A program made the position numbers and the translations under genes. From assembly GCA_949295325.1 (NCBI GenBank), contig CASFKG010000001.1:1-64000 (forward strand): DNA of 64,000 nucleotides. The letters are read 5' to 3'. This DNA comes from an uncultured bacterium. GTDB lineage: Bacteria; Bacillota_I; Bacilli_A; RFN20; CAG-826. This document shows positions 16,749 to 23,976 of this stretch, one piece after another; position 1 is the stretch's first letter, and the number at the start of each line of letters is the position of its first letter. Below the pieces are notes generated by a model. The model searched no databases. It saw only the letters and a program-made list of their open reading frames with translations, and was not told the DNA's origin.

Positions 16749-17530
16749 CGGGCCTTAGAAAGGGACGCCAATAGCACCGTGACCGCGCCGATCATCGAGG
16801 TCGAGGAAAACAAAAGCCCCTCGAGGGTGGAAAAGTAGAACTCCTGGTCGCCGAAGGCCAGAAGGCCGAAGACGGCCGCAAAGCCCAGAATCAAGGCGGC
16901 GGAAAGCCCGAGGCGGACGTAGTAGAAGGCCGGACGGGCGGAGAAGGAAAAGGCGAGGGAAAATAGGGCAAGCGCCAGGAACAGGGCCAGGGCAAAGACG
17001 GGATCAAGGCGCAGAAACGCCCCGTTGGCGGCATATTCGAAATAGCAGGAAACGTAGGCCGTCAGGCAGGCGGAATACAAATAGGCGGCCAAGCCGTAGC
17101 AACTAAGCAAAAACGGCTTCCCGGAGACTTTGGAAGCGGCCGGGAAAAGCGGAAAGAGCAGTTCGCAAAGAAGAGCGAAGAAATGGGCCAGTCCCGAGAA
17201 GGCCAAATAGGAAAGGGCGGCCTTGCCGGCGGGACCGGAGAAGGCCCTCCCGGGGAATAGCCACAGGATAACGACGAGGAAAAGGAGATAGCCGAGCGCG
17301 TAGAGCCCGTCGAGCAGGCAAAGCGAGAGCATCCGCCGGCGTCCCTCTGAGACATAGCGCGACAAAAGGAAAAGCGAAAGCGCCCCGGCCCCCGCGAAAC
17401 CGGAATAGGTCAAAAGGAAGAAGCCTATTTCGTAAAGGGGTCTAGTGAGGACGGCCGAAAGGGAAAACACCAAGGCCCCGATGAACGAGGCCACGGCTGC
17501 CGCCAAGCAATAGCGTCCCGGTTTTTCCAC
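16745..17530 (-). CDS. Multi-pass membrane protein of unknown function
   Basis: A 261-residue, very hydrophobic protein (MEKPGRYCLAAAVASFIG) with roughly seven or eight membrane segments and short loops. No family motif was recognised. It is tail-to-tail with lysR, sharing a 4-bp CTAG that provides both stops. The HAD-fusion gene ends 73 bp upstream on the same strand, so the two may be cotranscribed. Confidence 0.7.
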   Translation of the reverse strand: MEKPGRYCLAAAVASFIGALVFSLSAVLTRPLYEIGFFLLTYSGFAGAGALSLFLLSRYVSEGRRRMLSLCLLDGLYALGYLLFLVVILWLFPGRAFSGPAGKAALSYLAFSGLAHFFALLCELLFPLFPAASKVSGKPFLLSCYGLAAYLYSACLTAYVSCYFEYAANGAFLRLDPVFALALFLALALFSLAFSFSARPAFYYVRLGLSAALILGFAAVFGLLAFGDQEFYFSTLEGLLFSSTSMIGAVTVLLASLSKAR

Positions 17531-17602
17531 CGGGTAATTTTAAACCTTCCGGGCGCTTTTTATAGCCGGTAACGCAGTCCGTGGGGAAACGGCCCCCCGC
17601 GT

Positions 17603-18811
17603 CTACCTCAGCCCGTCCCGGTAGACGACGCCGACATATTGTTTCCGGCGCTTCGAAAAATAGACGAAGCAATGGACCTTCTTCCCCGTTTCCAGGGCCC
17701 GTAGCTGCCTTTTGGTCATGAGGAAGCAATGCAGGGGCACCGTTTCCTGCTTGCCTTCGATTTCCACGGTTCCGGAAACGCGCATCGACCCGATGTTCCT
17801 GCCACTCGCATCGTACTTGCCGCCTGGGCCGCGTAGGGCCGCGGCGAGCAGGTCCTTCCCGGACGGGACGGCGTTGTCTTTTATCAGCGCCTCCGTCTCG
17901 TAGCCTTCGTGAAAGAGGGCCGAATAGGAAGCCATATAGTCGCGGTCGAGTAGGAAGACCGATAGGAAAATCGCCAATAGAACCGCCGCAATAAGGCATA
18001 TGGGGGCCGGCGGGTCGACGTGCCAATAGGGCCAGTCCCATACCCCCGGATCACTGGCCATGAAGCCGGCAAAGCAGCCGACGGCGGCCAAAAGACCGAG
18101 CGAAAGGACGGCGGCCGGCACCAGGAAATAAGAAAGGCAATAAACCCGGCCGAGCCTGATCCTGGCCTCCCCGTAGCGGCCGGCGAAGGCCCTTTCCACC
18201 GCCTCCGGAAGAGAGGAAGGGGAGATAGCCGCGTAAAGGCAGTCCCCTATCTTTCCGTATCCGTAGCAAGCGTGCACGAAGGCGATCCCGGCCTTAAGGC
18301 TCGATGCCATGTCCCCCTCGGTATCGCCGACGTAGACGGCCCGGTCGATCCCTTCTTTTTCCATCAGCGCCGAAATGCTCTCGTCCTTGCTCCGGCCGGT
18401 CTCTCCGTAGCAGAGGTGCCCGCGGACGAGGCTAGCGAAAGGGGCGTTCGAAAGCATGGCTTCGACGTAGCCTTTCTGGCAGTTGCTGACGATGTAGACC
18501 GGGTATTTCCGGGAAATTTCCCTTATGGCTTCCCCGATTCCCACGTAAAAGCGGCCCGGATGCACCGAAACGTAGGCGTTTTCCTCTTCGAGGCACGACG
18601 CGTAGAGGCCGTCGTACTCATCGGAATTCTCACCGAAAAGGGCCTCCTTTATCTCCTCCATGGTCTTCCCCATGAGGCTTTTCATCCTTTTTCCCGTGAT
18701 TTCCGGAAAGGAAGGGATCTGCCGGCGTATGGTCGAAGTGAAGCTGGACGCGACCTCCCTTGAGGAATCCCAGATGGTCCCGTCGACGTCGAATATAACG
18801 GCTTTCGTCAT
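17603..18811 (-). CDS. HAD-superfamily phosphatase fused to a membrane domain
   Basis: A 402-residue protein. Residues 1-~210 form a phosphoglycolate-phosphatase-like HAD hydrolase: DVDGT (about 8-12) with the nucleophile Asp, VSN as motif II (about 110), the motif III lysine in GRSKDES, and GDTEGD as motif IV. After about residue 220 come two strong membrane segments (SYFLVPAAVLSLGLLAAVG; APICLIAAVLLAIFLSVFLL). A ~100-residue soluble C-terminal domain rich in beta strands (VSGTVEIEGKQETVPLHCFLMT) follows. No in-frame break separates the parts. Substrate unknown; membrane anchoring is unusual for this family. Confidence 0.8.
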   Translation of the reverse strand: MTKAVIFDVDGTIWDSSREVASSFTSTIRRQIPSFPEITGKRMKSLMGKTMEEIKEALFGENSDEYDGLYASCLEEENAYVSVHPGRFYVGIGEAIREISRKYPVYIVSNCQKGYVEAMLSNAPFASLVRGHLCYGETGRSKDESISALMEKEGIDRAVYVGDTEGDMASSLKAGIAFVHACYGYGKIGDCLYAAISPSSLPEAVERAFAGRYGEARIRLGRVYCLSYFLVPAAVLSLGLLAAVGCFAGFMASDPGVWDWPYWHVDPPAPICLIAAVLLAIFLSVFLLDRDYMASYSALFHEGYETEALIKDNAVPSGKDLLAAALRGPGGKYDASGRNIGSMRVSGTVEIEGKQETVPLHCFLMTKRQLRALETGKKVHCFVYFSKRRKQYVGVVYRDGLR

Positions 18812-18892
18812 GGGAAAATTATCGAGTCGCGGACCGAAATTGGCAAATGGAACCGATGCCGTAATTATGCGGAAAAAGGAAAAGGCAAGGGC

Positions 18893-19756
18893 CTAGGATA
18901 TCTCCGGCTCCTTGCCTTCCCGGAACGAGTTTATCAGCCGCTTGGCTTCGCCGATCAGCGGATCGAGCCGGTATTCCTTCCTTTCGCGGTGGAAGTAGGC
19001 GGAGTCTTCCCACGGCTTGGCCGTGGCCATGTGCATGTAGGGCCACACGCGGAAGGCCGCGCAGTAGTGGCGGACCAAGGTGTCGTCCCTCAGTTTCCTT
19101 ATCTCGTTATAGCGCTGCGGCATGAAGGCCGTCTTCCCCTTGAATACCCTGTTGAGGGCGCCTTGGTCGACGGTCAAATCCCGCTTGTGGGAGGCGACGT
19201 AGCGGGCTTCTTCGAAATAGCCGCCTTCCCTTATCGCGGGGAGGTCCATGAGCACCACCCCGGCGTTGAAGTAGTCCCGATGCCCGCGGGACACCATGAC
19301 GGGATCCTTGACGGCGGCAAGGGGCTTCCCCCGCATGTCGAAGCCGTATATCTCCGAAACGTCCCCGAGCACGAGCGTATCGACGTCGAGATGGAGGAGC
19401 CGGTCCGGCAATGTGCCGACGAGGTCGTAGAAAAGGCGCAGGAAGGTAAAGGGGGAAAAGCGGCCCCGGCTCCCCTTGCACCTCGCGATGCGAGAAGCAA
19501 AGCGGCTCATGTCGTTATAGACGACGCGGCTATCGGGGCTAAGAAGCCCCGCCGCCTTCCCGATATAGGAAACCATTTCCGGGGTCAGCCCCCCGAAGCG
19601 CGGCGATATCGCGGTGAAGTCGCCGCTTGAAAGATACAGGTCGACGGGGACGGGCGTGTTCTTCAATAAGGAAACGACGGCCATGAGCAAGCCGTCGAAA
19701 AGCATCGCGCTGCTAGAATAGGCAACACTGATGCGCTTCCCCTCTTCCATTGCCAC
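18893..19756 (-). CDS. Glycosyltransferase family 8 protein
   Basis: A 287-residue GT-A fold enzyme of the GT8 (LgtC-like) type, which moves sugars from UDP-sugars. It begins RISVAYSSSAMLFDGLLMAVVSLLKN, carries the metal-binding DxD in LLHLDVDTLVLGDVSEIY (about 125-130) and the typical DYFNAGVVLMDL block, then NRVFKG. A C-terminal HYCAAFRVWPYMHMAT, with the final His, resembles the second metal-contact region. It may add a sugar to a surface glycan or glycolipid. A second, divergent GT8-like domain occurs in the fusion gene at 23977. Confidence 0.85.
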   Translation of the reverse strand: MAMEEGKRISVAYSSSAMLFDGLLMAVVSLLKNTPVPVDLYLSSGDFTAISPRFGGLTPEMVSYIGKAAGLLSPDSRVVYNDMSRFASRIARCKGSRGRFSPFTFLRLFYDLVGTLPDRLLHLDVDTLVLGDVSEIYGFDMRGKPLAAVKDPVMVSRGHRDYFNAGVVLMDLPAIREGGYFEEARYVASHKRDLTVDQGALNRVFKGKTAFMPQRYNEIRKLRDDTLVRHYCAAFRVWPYMHMATAKPWEDSAYFHRERKEYRLDPLIGEAKRLINSFREGKEPEIS

Positions 19757-19789
19757 CTAGTATAAAGGAGGGGCGGCGATAGACAAGTT

Positions 19790-20394
19790 CTAACGGATGA
19801 AGTTGGTGTGGACGATGGCTTCCTGCTTCGGCTTTTCGGCCTTGGAAAGGCCCTTCAGCATATAGGCCATGTTCCTGGTCAATGTCCGCATGGTCTGGAG
19901 GCCTTCATCGTCCTTTTCGACGTCTTCCTTCTTGCTTCCGTGCACCTCGTTCCAGTACTGCGAACTCACCACCGGCATCGAGTTGATGGTGAAATACTTG
20001 TTGAGGCGGTCGAAGGAAGCGGTGTTGCCGGCCTTCTCGATGAGGTCACGGCCGCGGCGGGCTTGCCGGTGAAGTCGCCTCCCGAGAAGAAAACGCGGTC
20101 GAGCAAGGCGCAGAGGGCACCGCTAGGACCGGCGTAGTATACGGGCGAGCCGATGACGATGCCGTCGGCTTCGTGCATCCTGGAAGCCAGTTCGTTGGCC
20201 TTGTCGTCGTCGAAGGCGCAGCGGCCGAGTTTGCGGCAGGCGCCGCAGGCGATGCAGCCCCTGACCGGGCCGGTGCCGATCCAGAAGGTTTGAGAATCGA
20301 TCCCTTCTTGCCGCAGGGCGGAGGCTATTTCCGCAAGCGCCCTGTTGGTGCAGCCGTCCCGATGGGGGCTGCCGTTAACCAAAAGCACTTTCAT
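19790..20394 (-). pseudogene. NADPH-dependent FMN reductase/flavodoxin-like protein, frameshifted
   Basis: The ATG at 20394 opens MKVLLVNGSPHRDGCTNRAL, the FMN phosphate-binding start of the family. Cysteines in VRGCIACGACRKLGRCAFDDD, the segment IVIGSPVYYAGPSGALCALLDRVFF and VTSSRR follow. The frame then fails near 20033; in the -1 frame the protein resumes as AGNTASFDRLNKYFTINSM and runs to the stop at 19790. Restoring one missing G after the AGG codon gives the family's SSRRAG motif, so a single-base deletion explains it. This may be a recent mutation or an assembly error. The intact form would be an iron-sulfur-type flavin reductase. Confidence 0.75.
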
Positions 20395-20444
20395 ATGCGT
20401 GTAGATTAGTTGGGCAATCGGGACTAGGCAATACGTCCAATACG

Positions 20445-21578
20445 TTATTTCCCGTATTCCTCCGCCGCCTTTTCCAGAAGGCCGCGGATTCCGATTTTCT
20501 GGGGGCAGCGTTTCTCGCAGGCCCCGCAGTGGAGGCAATCCCCCGCGGAAGAGCCGTTTTCGACGAGCTCCAGGTAGTTCTCTTTGGGTCCCTCTCCCCC
20601 GAACTGCCTGCTGTTGTTGAGGCAGGTGAATATATCGGGTATCGGAATGTGCCTGGGGCAGACTTCCGTGCAGTAATGGCAGGAAGTACAGGGTATGAGG
20701 TTTTCCTGGCTCAGGATCGACCTGACCTTGCCTACGGCTTCCAGCTCGGCGGCCGACAACGGTTTGAACTCCTTCATGAAGGAGGTATTGTCCTTGACCA
20801 TGTCGAGGCTCGACATGCCGGAAAGGACCATGAAGACGCCTTCGAAGGAGGCGGCGAACCTTATGGCATAGCTGGCGGGGGAAGCGGTTCCTAAGGACAG
20901 GAAAACGTCGTTTGCTTCCGGCGGGAGATTGGCGAGTTTGCCGCCCTTGACCGGTTCCATAACGATTATCGGCTTGTTGAATTTCCTGGCCACGTCGTAG
21001 ACGTTCTTGGACTGGACTCCCCTATCGTAGAAATCGAGGTAGTTGAACTGGATCTGGACCACTTCTATTTCCGGATGTTCGGTGAGGATCTTCTCGAGGA
21101 ACTGCGGGCTGTCGTGGAAGGAAATCCCGATATGCCTAATCTTGCCTTCCGCCTTGAACTGCTTGGCCATCTCGTAGGCACCGAGGTCGACGTATTTCTG
21201 GTAGTTGCCGCCGTTTTGGGCATGCATGAGGTAGAAGTCGAAATAGTCGGCGCCGCAGGCCTTTAGCTTGGTTTCCAGGAGCGGACGGATGTCGCCGTTG
21301 CTATAGAAATGGTTGTCCGAAAGCTTGTCCGTGAGGATATAGGCATCGCGGGGGTATCTGGACGTTAGGCATTTCCTTACGGCGACCTCGCTCAGTCCGC
21401 CCAGGTATCCGTGGGCGGTATCGAAATATCTGAATCCTTCCTTAAGGAAGTAGTCGAACATGGCGCTTACCTGTTCGTAGTCGATGTCCTCCCCTTTATA
21501 GGGAAGACGCATGCAGCCGAAGCCGAGTTTCTTGTCCAATCCGAAATAGTTATCCATAGCGAAGGTATTTTGATTCAA
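20445..21578 (-). CDS. Aldo/keto reductase with C-terminal 4Fe-4S ferredoxin domain
   Basis: A 377-residue protein. Residues 1-~280 are an aldo/keto reductase barrel: LGFGCMRLPYKG, FRYFDTAHGYLGG with the catalytic Asp/Tyr region, and the catalytic-lysine and His equivalents in ILTDKL and FYLMHAQN. The last ~90 residues hold two clusters, CTSCHYCTEVCPRH and CLHCGACEKRCPQK. The likely start is a TTG at 21578; an ATG seven codons in is the alternative. This architecture is common in anaerobes and suggests coupling to ferredoxin-type electron flow. It lies 50 bp upstream of the FMN reductase. Confidence 0.92.
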   Translation of the reverse strand: MNQNTFAMDNYFGLDKKLGFGCMRLPYKGEDIDYEQVSAMFDYFLKEGFRYFDTAHGYLGGLSEVAVRKCLTSRYPRDAYILTDKLSDNHFYSNGDIRPLLETKLKACGADYFDFYLMHAQNGGNYQKYVDLGAYEMAKQFKAEGKIRHIGISFHDSPQFLEKILTEHPEIEVVQIQFNYLDFYDRGVQSKNVYDVARKFNKPIIVMEPVKGGKLANLPPEANDVFLSLGTASPASYAIRFAASFEGVFMVLSGMSSLDMVKDNTSFMKEFKPLSAAELEAVGKVRSILSQENLIPCTSCHYCTEVCPRHIPIPDIFTCLNNSRQFGGEGPKENYLELVENGSSAGDCLHCGACEKRCPQKIGIRGLLEKAAEEYGK

Positions 21579-22070
21579 TGTCCGATCTTCTTAAAGGGTA
21601 GAGTTGTTCAAGTAAAGCAACGTCTGTAAAGACTGGAAGCATGAGGATTTGGCAATCATCTCAGACGAAGAGATAACGAGATCGGCAATCCAGGCGGTTT
21701 CTGAAGATGAGGATTTGGCAATCCTGTTCAGATAAGCAGCAATGCCAACCCTAGGCCTGCGTTTGCGGGCATGCTAGCCGCAACGGCTGGCTTTTTTGTT
21801 TCCTCCTTTATTTGCGTACCATTAGGATATCCGTTTTCCGTTGGTTTTGAAACATGTCCATCCGAACTTATTTGTTGCGTAACCTTTTTAAGCCATATAC
21901 CAATATTCATTCGATAAATTGCGGCGTTTAAAACCATGAGATATTTTTTAAAGTAGTTTTTTGGCTGCAAAAACATTTTCAACGTGTTCCAAGGCTTTCT
22001 AAACCTATGTGCGCTTGCTTAAAAGGCACGCTTCGGGCATACACGACAGATATCGGATTCCTGATCCCCG
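21579..22070. other. AT-rich gap with a short repeat and coding-like remnant
   Basis: On the plus strand an open stretch (about 21616-21735) encodes an acidic tail DWKHEDLAIISDEEITR followed by SAIQAVSEDEDLAILFR and a stop. It has no start codon or upstream sequence. The 17-mer ATGAGGATTTGGCAATC occurs at 21641 and 21707, 66 bp apart. A plus-strand hairpin AGCCG-CAA-CGGCT followed by GGC and six T lies near 21775-21798 and looks like a terminator. An 84-codon minus-strand ORF (21728-21982) crosses it and is not convincing. Confidence 0.4.
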
Positions 22071-23441
22071 TTGGCCATTAACCGTTTCGTGTATTACTTA
22101 CGCCTTGGAAGGCGTATAGTCCTTCCAAGTATGATTCCCGTAATCGTCATCGCCGCCTTGTCCGTCGTCGGATTGGCCCTATCTAGCCTCCTATGCCCGA
22201 ACATAAACATAAAAGGCCATAGTTTCTCGACCTTCTACATCGCTCCCCTGATAGGGTTGATACTCCTACTATCCATCGGCCTATTACCGGTTGACGACTA
22301 CATCGGTAACCTCCTGAACGATACCTCGGTCAATCCGCTCCAGATACTGGTCATCTTCTTCTCCATGGCCCTACTATCGACCGCTTTGGACGAAACGGGC
22401 TTCTTCAAGTACCTCGCCAGCGTCTTGGCCCTCAAAGCCAAGCACAGCCAGATGGCATTGTTCCTCATACTCTACGGCCTTATCTCCGTTCTCACCGTCT
22501 TCACGAGCAACGACATAATCGTCATCACCTTCACCCCCTTCATCGTCTTCTTCTGCAAACGTTCGAAGGTCAATCCGCTGCCCTACCTCATAGGCGAATT
22601 CGTCGCCGCGAACACGTGGTCGACTTTCCTGATCGTCGGTAACCCCACCAACATCTACCTGGCCGGCTATTTCGGCGTCGACTTCTTCGACTACATGGCC
22701 CATATGGCCCTGCCGACTTTGTTCTGCGGGCTGACCGCCCTGGGGCTGCTCGTATTGGTCTTCCGCCGGAAACTGGCGCTGCCACTATCGGGCGAAGGGG
22801 AAATAGATCCGATCAAGGACGAACCGATGTTCATCGCCTCGGCGGTATTGCTCGGCGCCTCGATAATACTGCTCTCGGTATCCTCCTACATCGACCTGCC
22901 GATGTGGGAAATCGCCCTGGGCGCGGCCGTGCTGATGCTTATATTCCTTAGCATCTATTCCATGACCGCCAAGAAGGCCCGCCCCCTCTACCTCAGCTGC
23001 CTGAAGCGCCTTCCCTACGGCCTGGCCCCGTTCCTCTTATCCATGGCGGGTATCGTCCTCAGTCTCGACCTTCACGGCTTCACCGGATGGCTCGCGGATT
23101 TCCTCTCCGGCCTCGGAAGCCCCATCCTGAGCTACGGGGTAGCCGGCTACGTATTCGCGAACGTCTTCAACAACATCCCGATGTCGATACTCATGGGGGA
23201 CGTGCTCTCGAAGGTTGCTTCCCTGCCGCTAGAAGCCCTCTATGCGGACATTCTCGCGAGCAACGTCGCCGCCTTCTTCTCACCCCTCGGGGCCTTGGCC
23301 GGCGTGATGTTCATGGGATTGCTGCGGAATTCCGGGGTTAAGTATTCCTTCGGCGACTTCCTTAAGTACGGGGCCATCGTCGGCATACCGACGTTCTTCA
23401 TGGGGCTTTTCGGCCTCTATCTCACCTTCCTGTTCATATGA
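22071..23441 (+). CDS. ArsB/NhaD-superfamily ion transporter
   Basis: A membrane protein of up to 456 residues with about eleven helices. Landmarks of the ion-transporter (ArsB/NhaD) superfamily are LLSIGLLPVDDYIG, FTSNDIIVITFTPFIVFFC and GEFVAANTWSTFLIVGNPTNIYLAGYFG in the first half, and YVFANVFNNIPMSILMGDVL with LGALAGVMFMGLLR in the second. The translated start may be the TTG at 22071 or the ATG at 22131. The substrate (arsenite, sodium or a carboxylate) cannot be read from sequence, and no ars regulator or reductase is adjacent. Confidence 0.8.
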   Translation: MAINRFVYYLRLGRRIVLPSMIPVIVIAALSVVGLALSSLLCPNINIKGHSFSTFYIAPLIGLILLLSIGLLPVDDYIGNLLNDTSVNPLQILVIFFSMALLSTALDETGFFKYLASVLALKAKHSQMALFLILYGLISVLTVFTSNDIIVITFTPFIVFFCKRSKVNPLPYLIGEFVAANTWSTFLIVGNPTNIYLAGYFGVDFFDYMAHMALPTLFCGLTALGLLVLVFRRKLALPLSGEGEIDPIKDEPMFIASAVLLGASIILLSVSSYIDLPMWEIALGAAVLMLIFLSIYSMTAKKARPLYLSCLKRLPYGLAPFLLSMAGIVLSLDLHGFTGWLADFLSGLGSPILSYGVAGYVFANVFNNIPMSILMGDVLSKVASLPLEALYADILASNVAAFFSPLGALAGVMFMGLLRNSGVKYSFGDFLKYGAIVGIPTFFMGLFGLYLTFLFI

Positions 23442-23462
23442 AAAAGGGCCCCGGAGGGCCCT
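23441..23462 (-). terminator. Intrinsic terminator on the minus strand
   Basis: AGGGCCC (23445-23451) and GGGCCCT (23456-23462) form a 7-bp stem, followed on the minus strand by five T. It lies directly after the stop of the minus-strand fragment at 23478. Confidence 0.65.
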
Positions 23463-23477
23463 ATTGCCGGAAACGGC

Positions 23478-23660
23478 TTATTCGGCGATGCCGGGAGGGC
23501 AGGCACCTGCTTCTTCCACGACCGTGGTCCCGAGAGAACCGACGGTGGAAGAAAGGGTATAGGTCGTGGTCCCGGTATCGTAGGAATAGTTGTCGCCCCA
23601 GTAGCCTTCACCCGCGAAAGTCCAGCCGGCCGCGGATGCGGACTTTTTCCCTCCGCCCTG
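23478..23660 (-). pseudogene. C-terminal remnant of an unidentified protein
   Basis: The minus-strand frame ending at 23478 reads SASAAGWTFAGEGYWGDNYS, then YDTGTTTYTLSSTVGSLG and TTVVEEAGACPPGIAE and stops, 16 nt before an intrinsic terminator. Codon use (GC-ending third positions) matches real genes here. However, no ATG, GTG or TTG start lies between it and the tRNA-Ser terminator at 23693-23720. It looks like the tail of a Thr/Ser-rich, possibly surface, protein whose front was lost where the tRNA pair now sits. Family not recognised. Confidence 0.4.
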
Positions 23661-23692
23661 AGAAACTAATCCGGATAACCCTGCCGGGAGAG

Positions 23693-23720
23693 CAAAAAAG
23701 CCCGGTAAACCGGGCTTTTC
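23693..23720 (-). terminator. Intrinsic terminator after tRNA-Ser
   Basis: On the minus strand AGCCCGGT (23716-23709 read in reverse) pairs with ACCGGGCT (23706-23699) around two bases, followed by six T. It ends the tRNA-Ile/tRNA-Ser transcript 11 nt after the tRNA-Ser gene. Confidence 0.8.
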
Positions 23721-23731
23721 TTCCTTTGCGG

Positions 23732-23819
23732 CGGAGGCGCAGAGATTCGAACTCTGGCCGGGCGTGAACCCGCTATCGGTTTTCAAGACCGAACCCTTAA
23801 GCCGCTTGGGTACGCCTCC
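23732..23819 (-). tRNA. tRNA-Ser (TGA anticodon)
   Basis: A class II tRNA with acceptor stem GGAGGCG/CGCCTCC and a long variable arm (AGCGGGTTCACGCCC). The anticodon stem TCGGT/ACCGA encloses loop CTTGAAA, giving anticodon UGA. CCA is not encoded. It starts one base after the tRNA-Ile gene. Confidence 0.93.
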
Positions 23820-23820
23820 G

Positions 23821-23897
23821 TGGTGGTCCATCGGTGGTTTGAACACCGGACCTAGCGCTTATAAGGCGCTCGCTCTAACCGGCTGAGCTAATGGACC
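23821..23897 (-). tRNA. tRNA-Ile (TAT anticodon)
   Basis: Acceptor stem GGTCCAT/ATGGACC with an encoded CCA. The anticodon stem AGCGC/GCGCT encloses loop CTTATAA, so the anticodon is UAU, reading AUA. Most bacteria read AUA with a CAU tRNA modified to lysidine by TilS. Direct UAU tRNAs are known from a few lineages such as Mycoplasma mobile. Fold and CCA look fully intact. Confidence 0.92.
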
Positions 23898-23976
23898 GCG
23901 TGCGAGATTTTACTATTATTATTTCCAATTTGCGATATTTCTATGAAACGTTGTGGCCATTTTTTAAAATACAGCC

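Noticed and set aside
21728-21982. 84-codon minus-strand ORF
   Set aside because: It crosses a plus-strand terminator-like hairpin and has no family or ribosome-site support.
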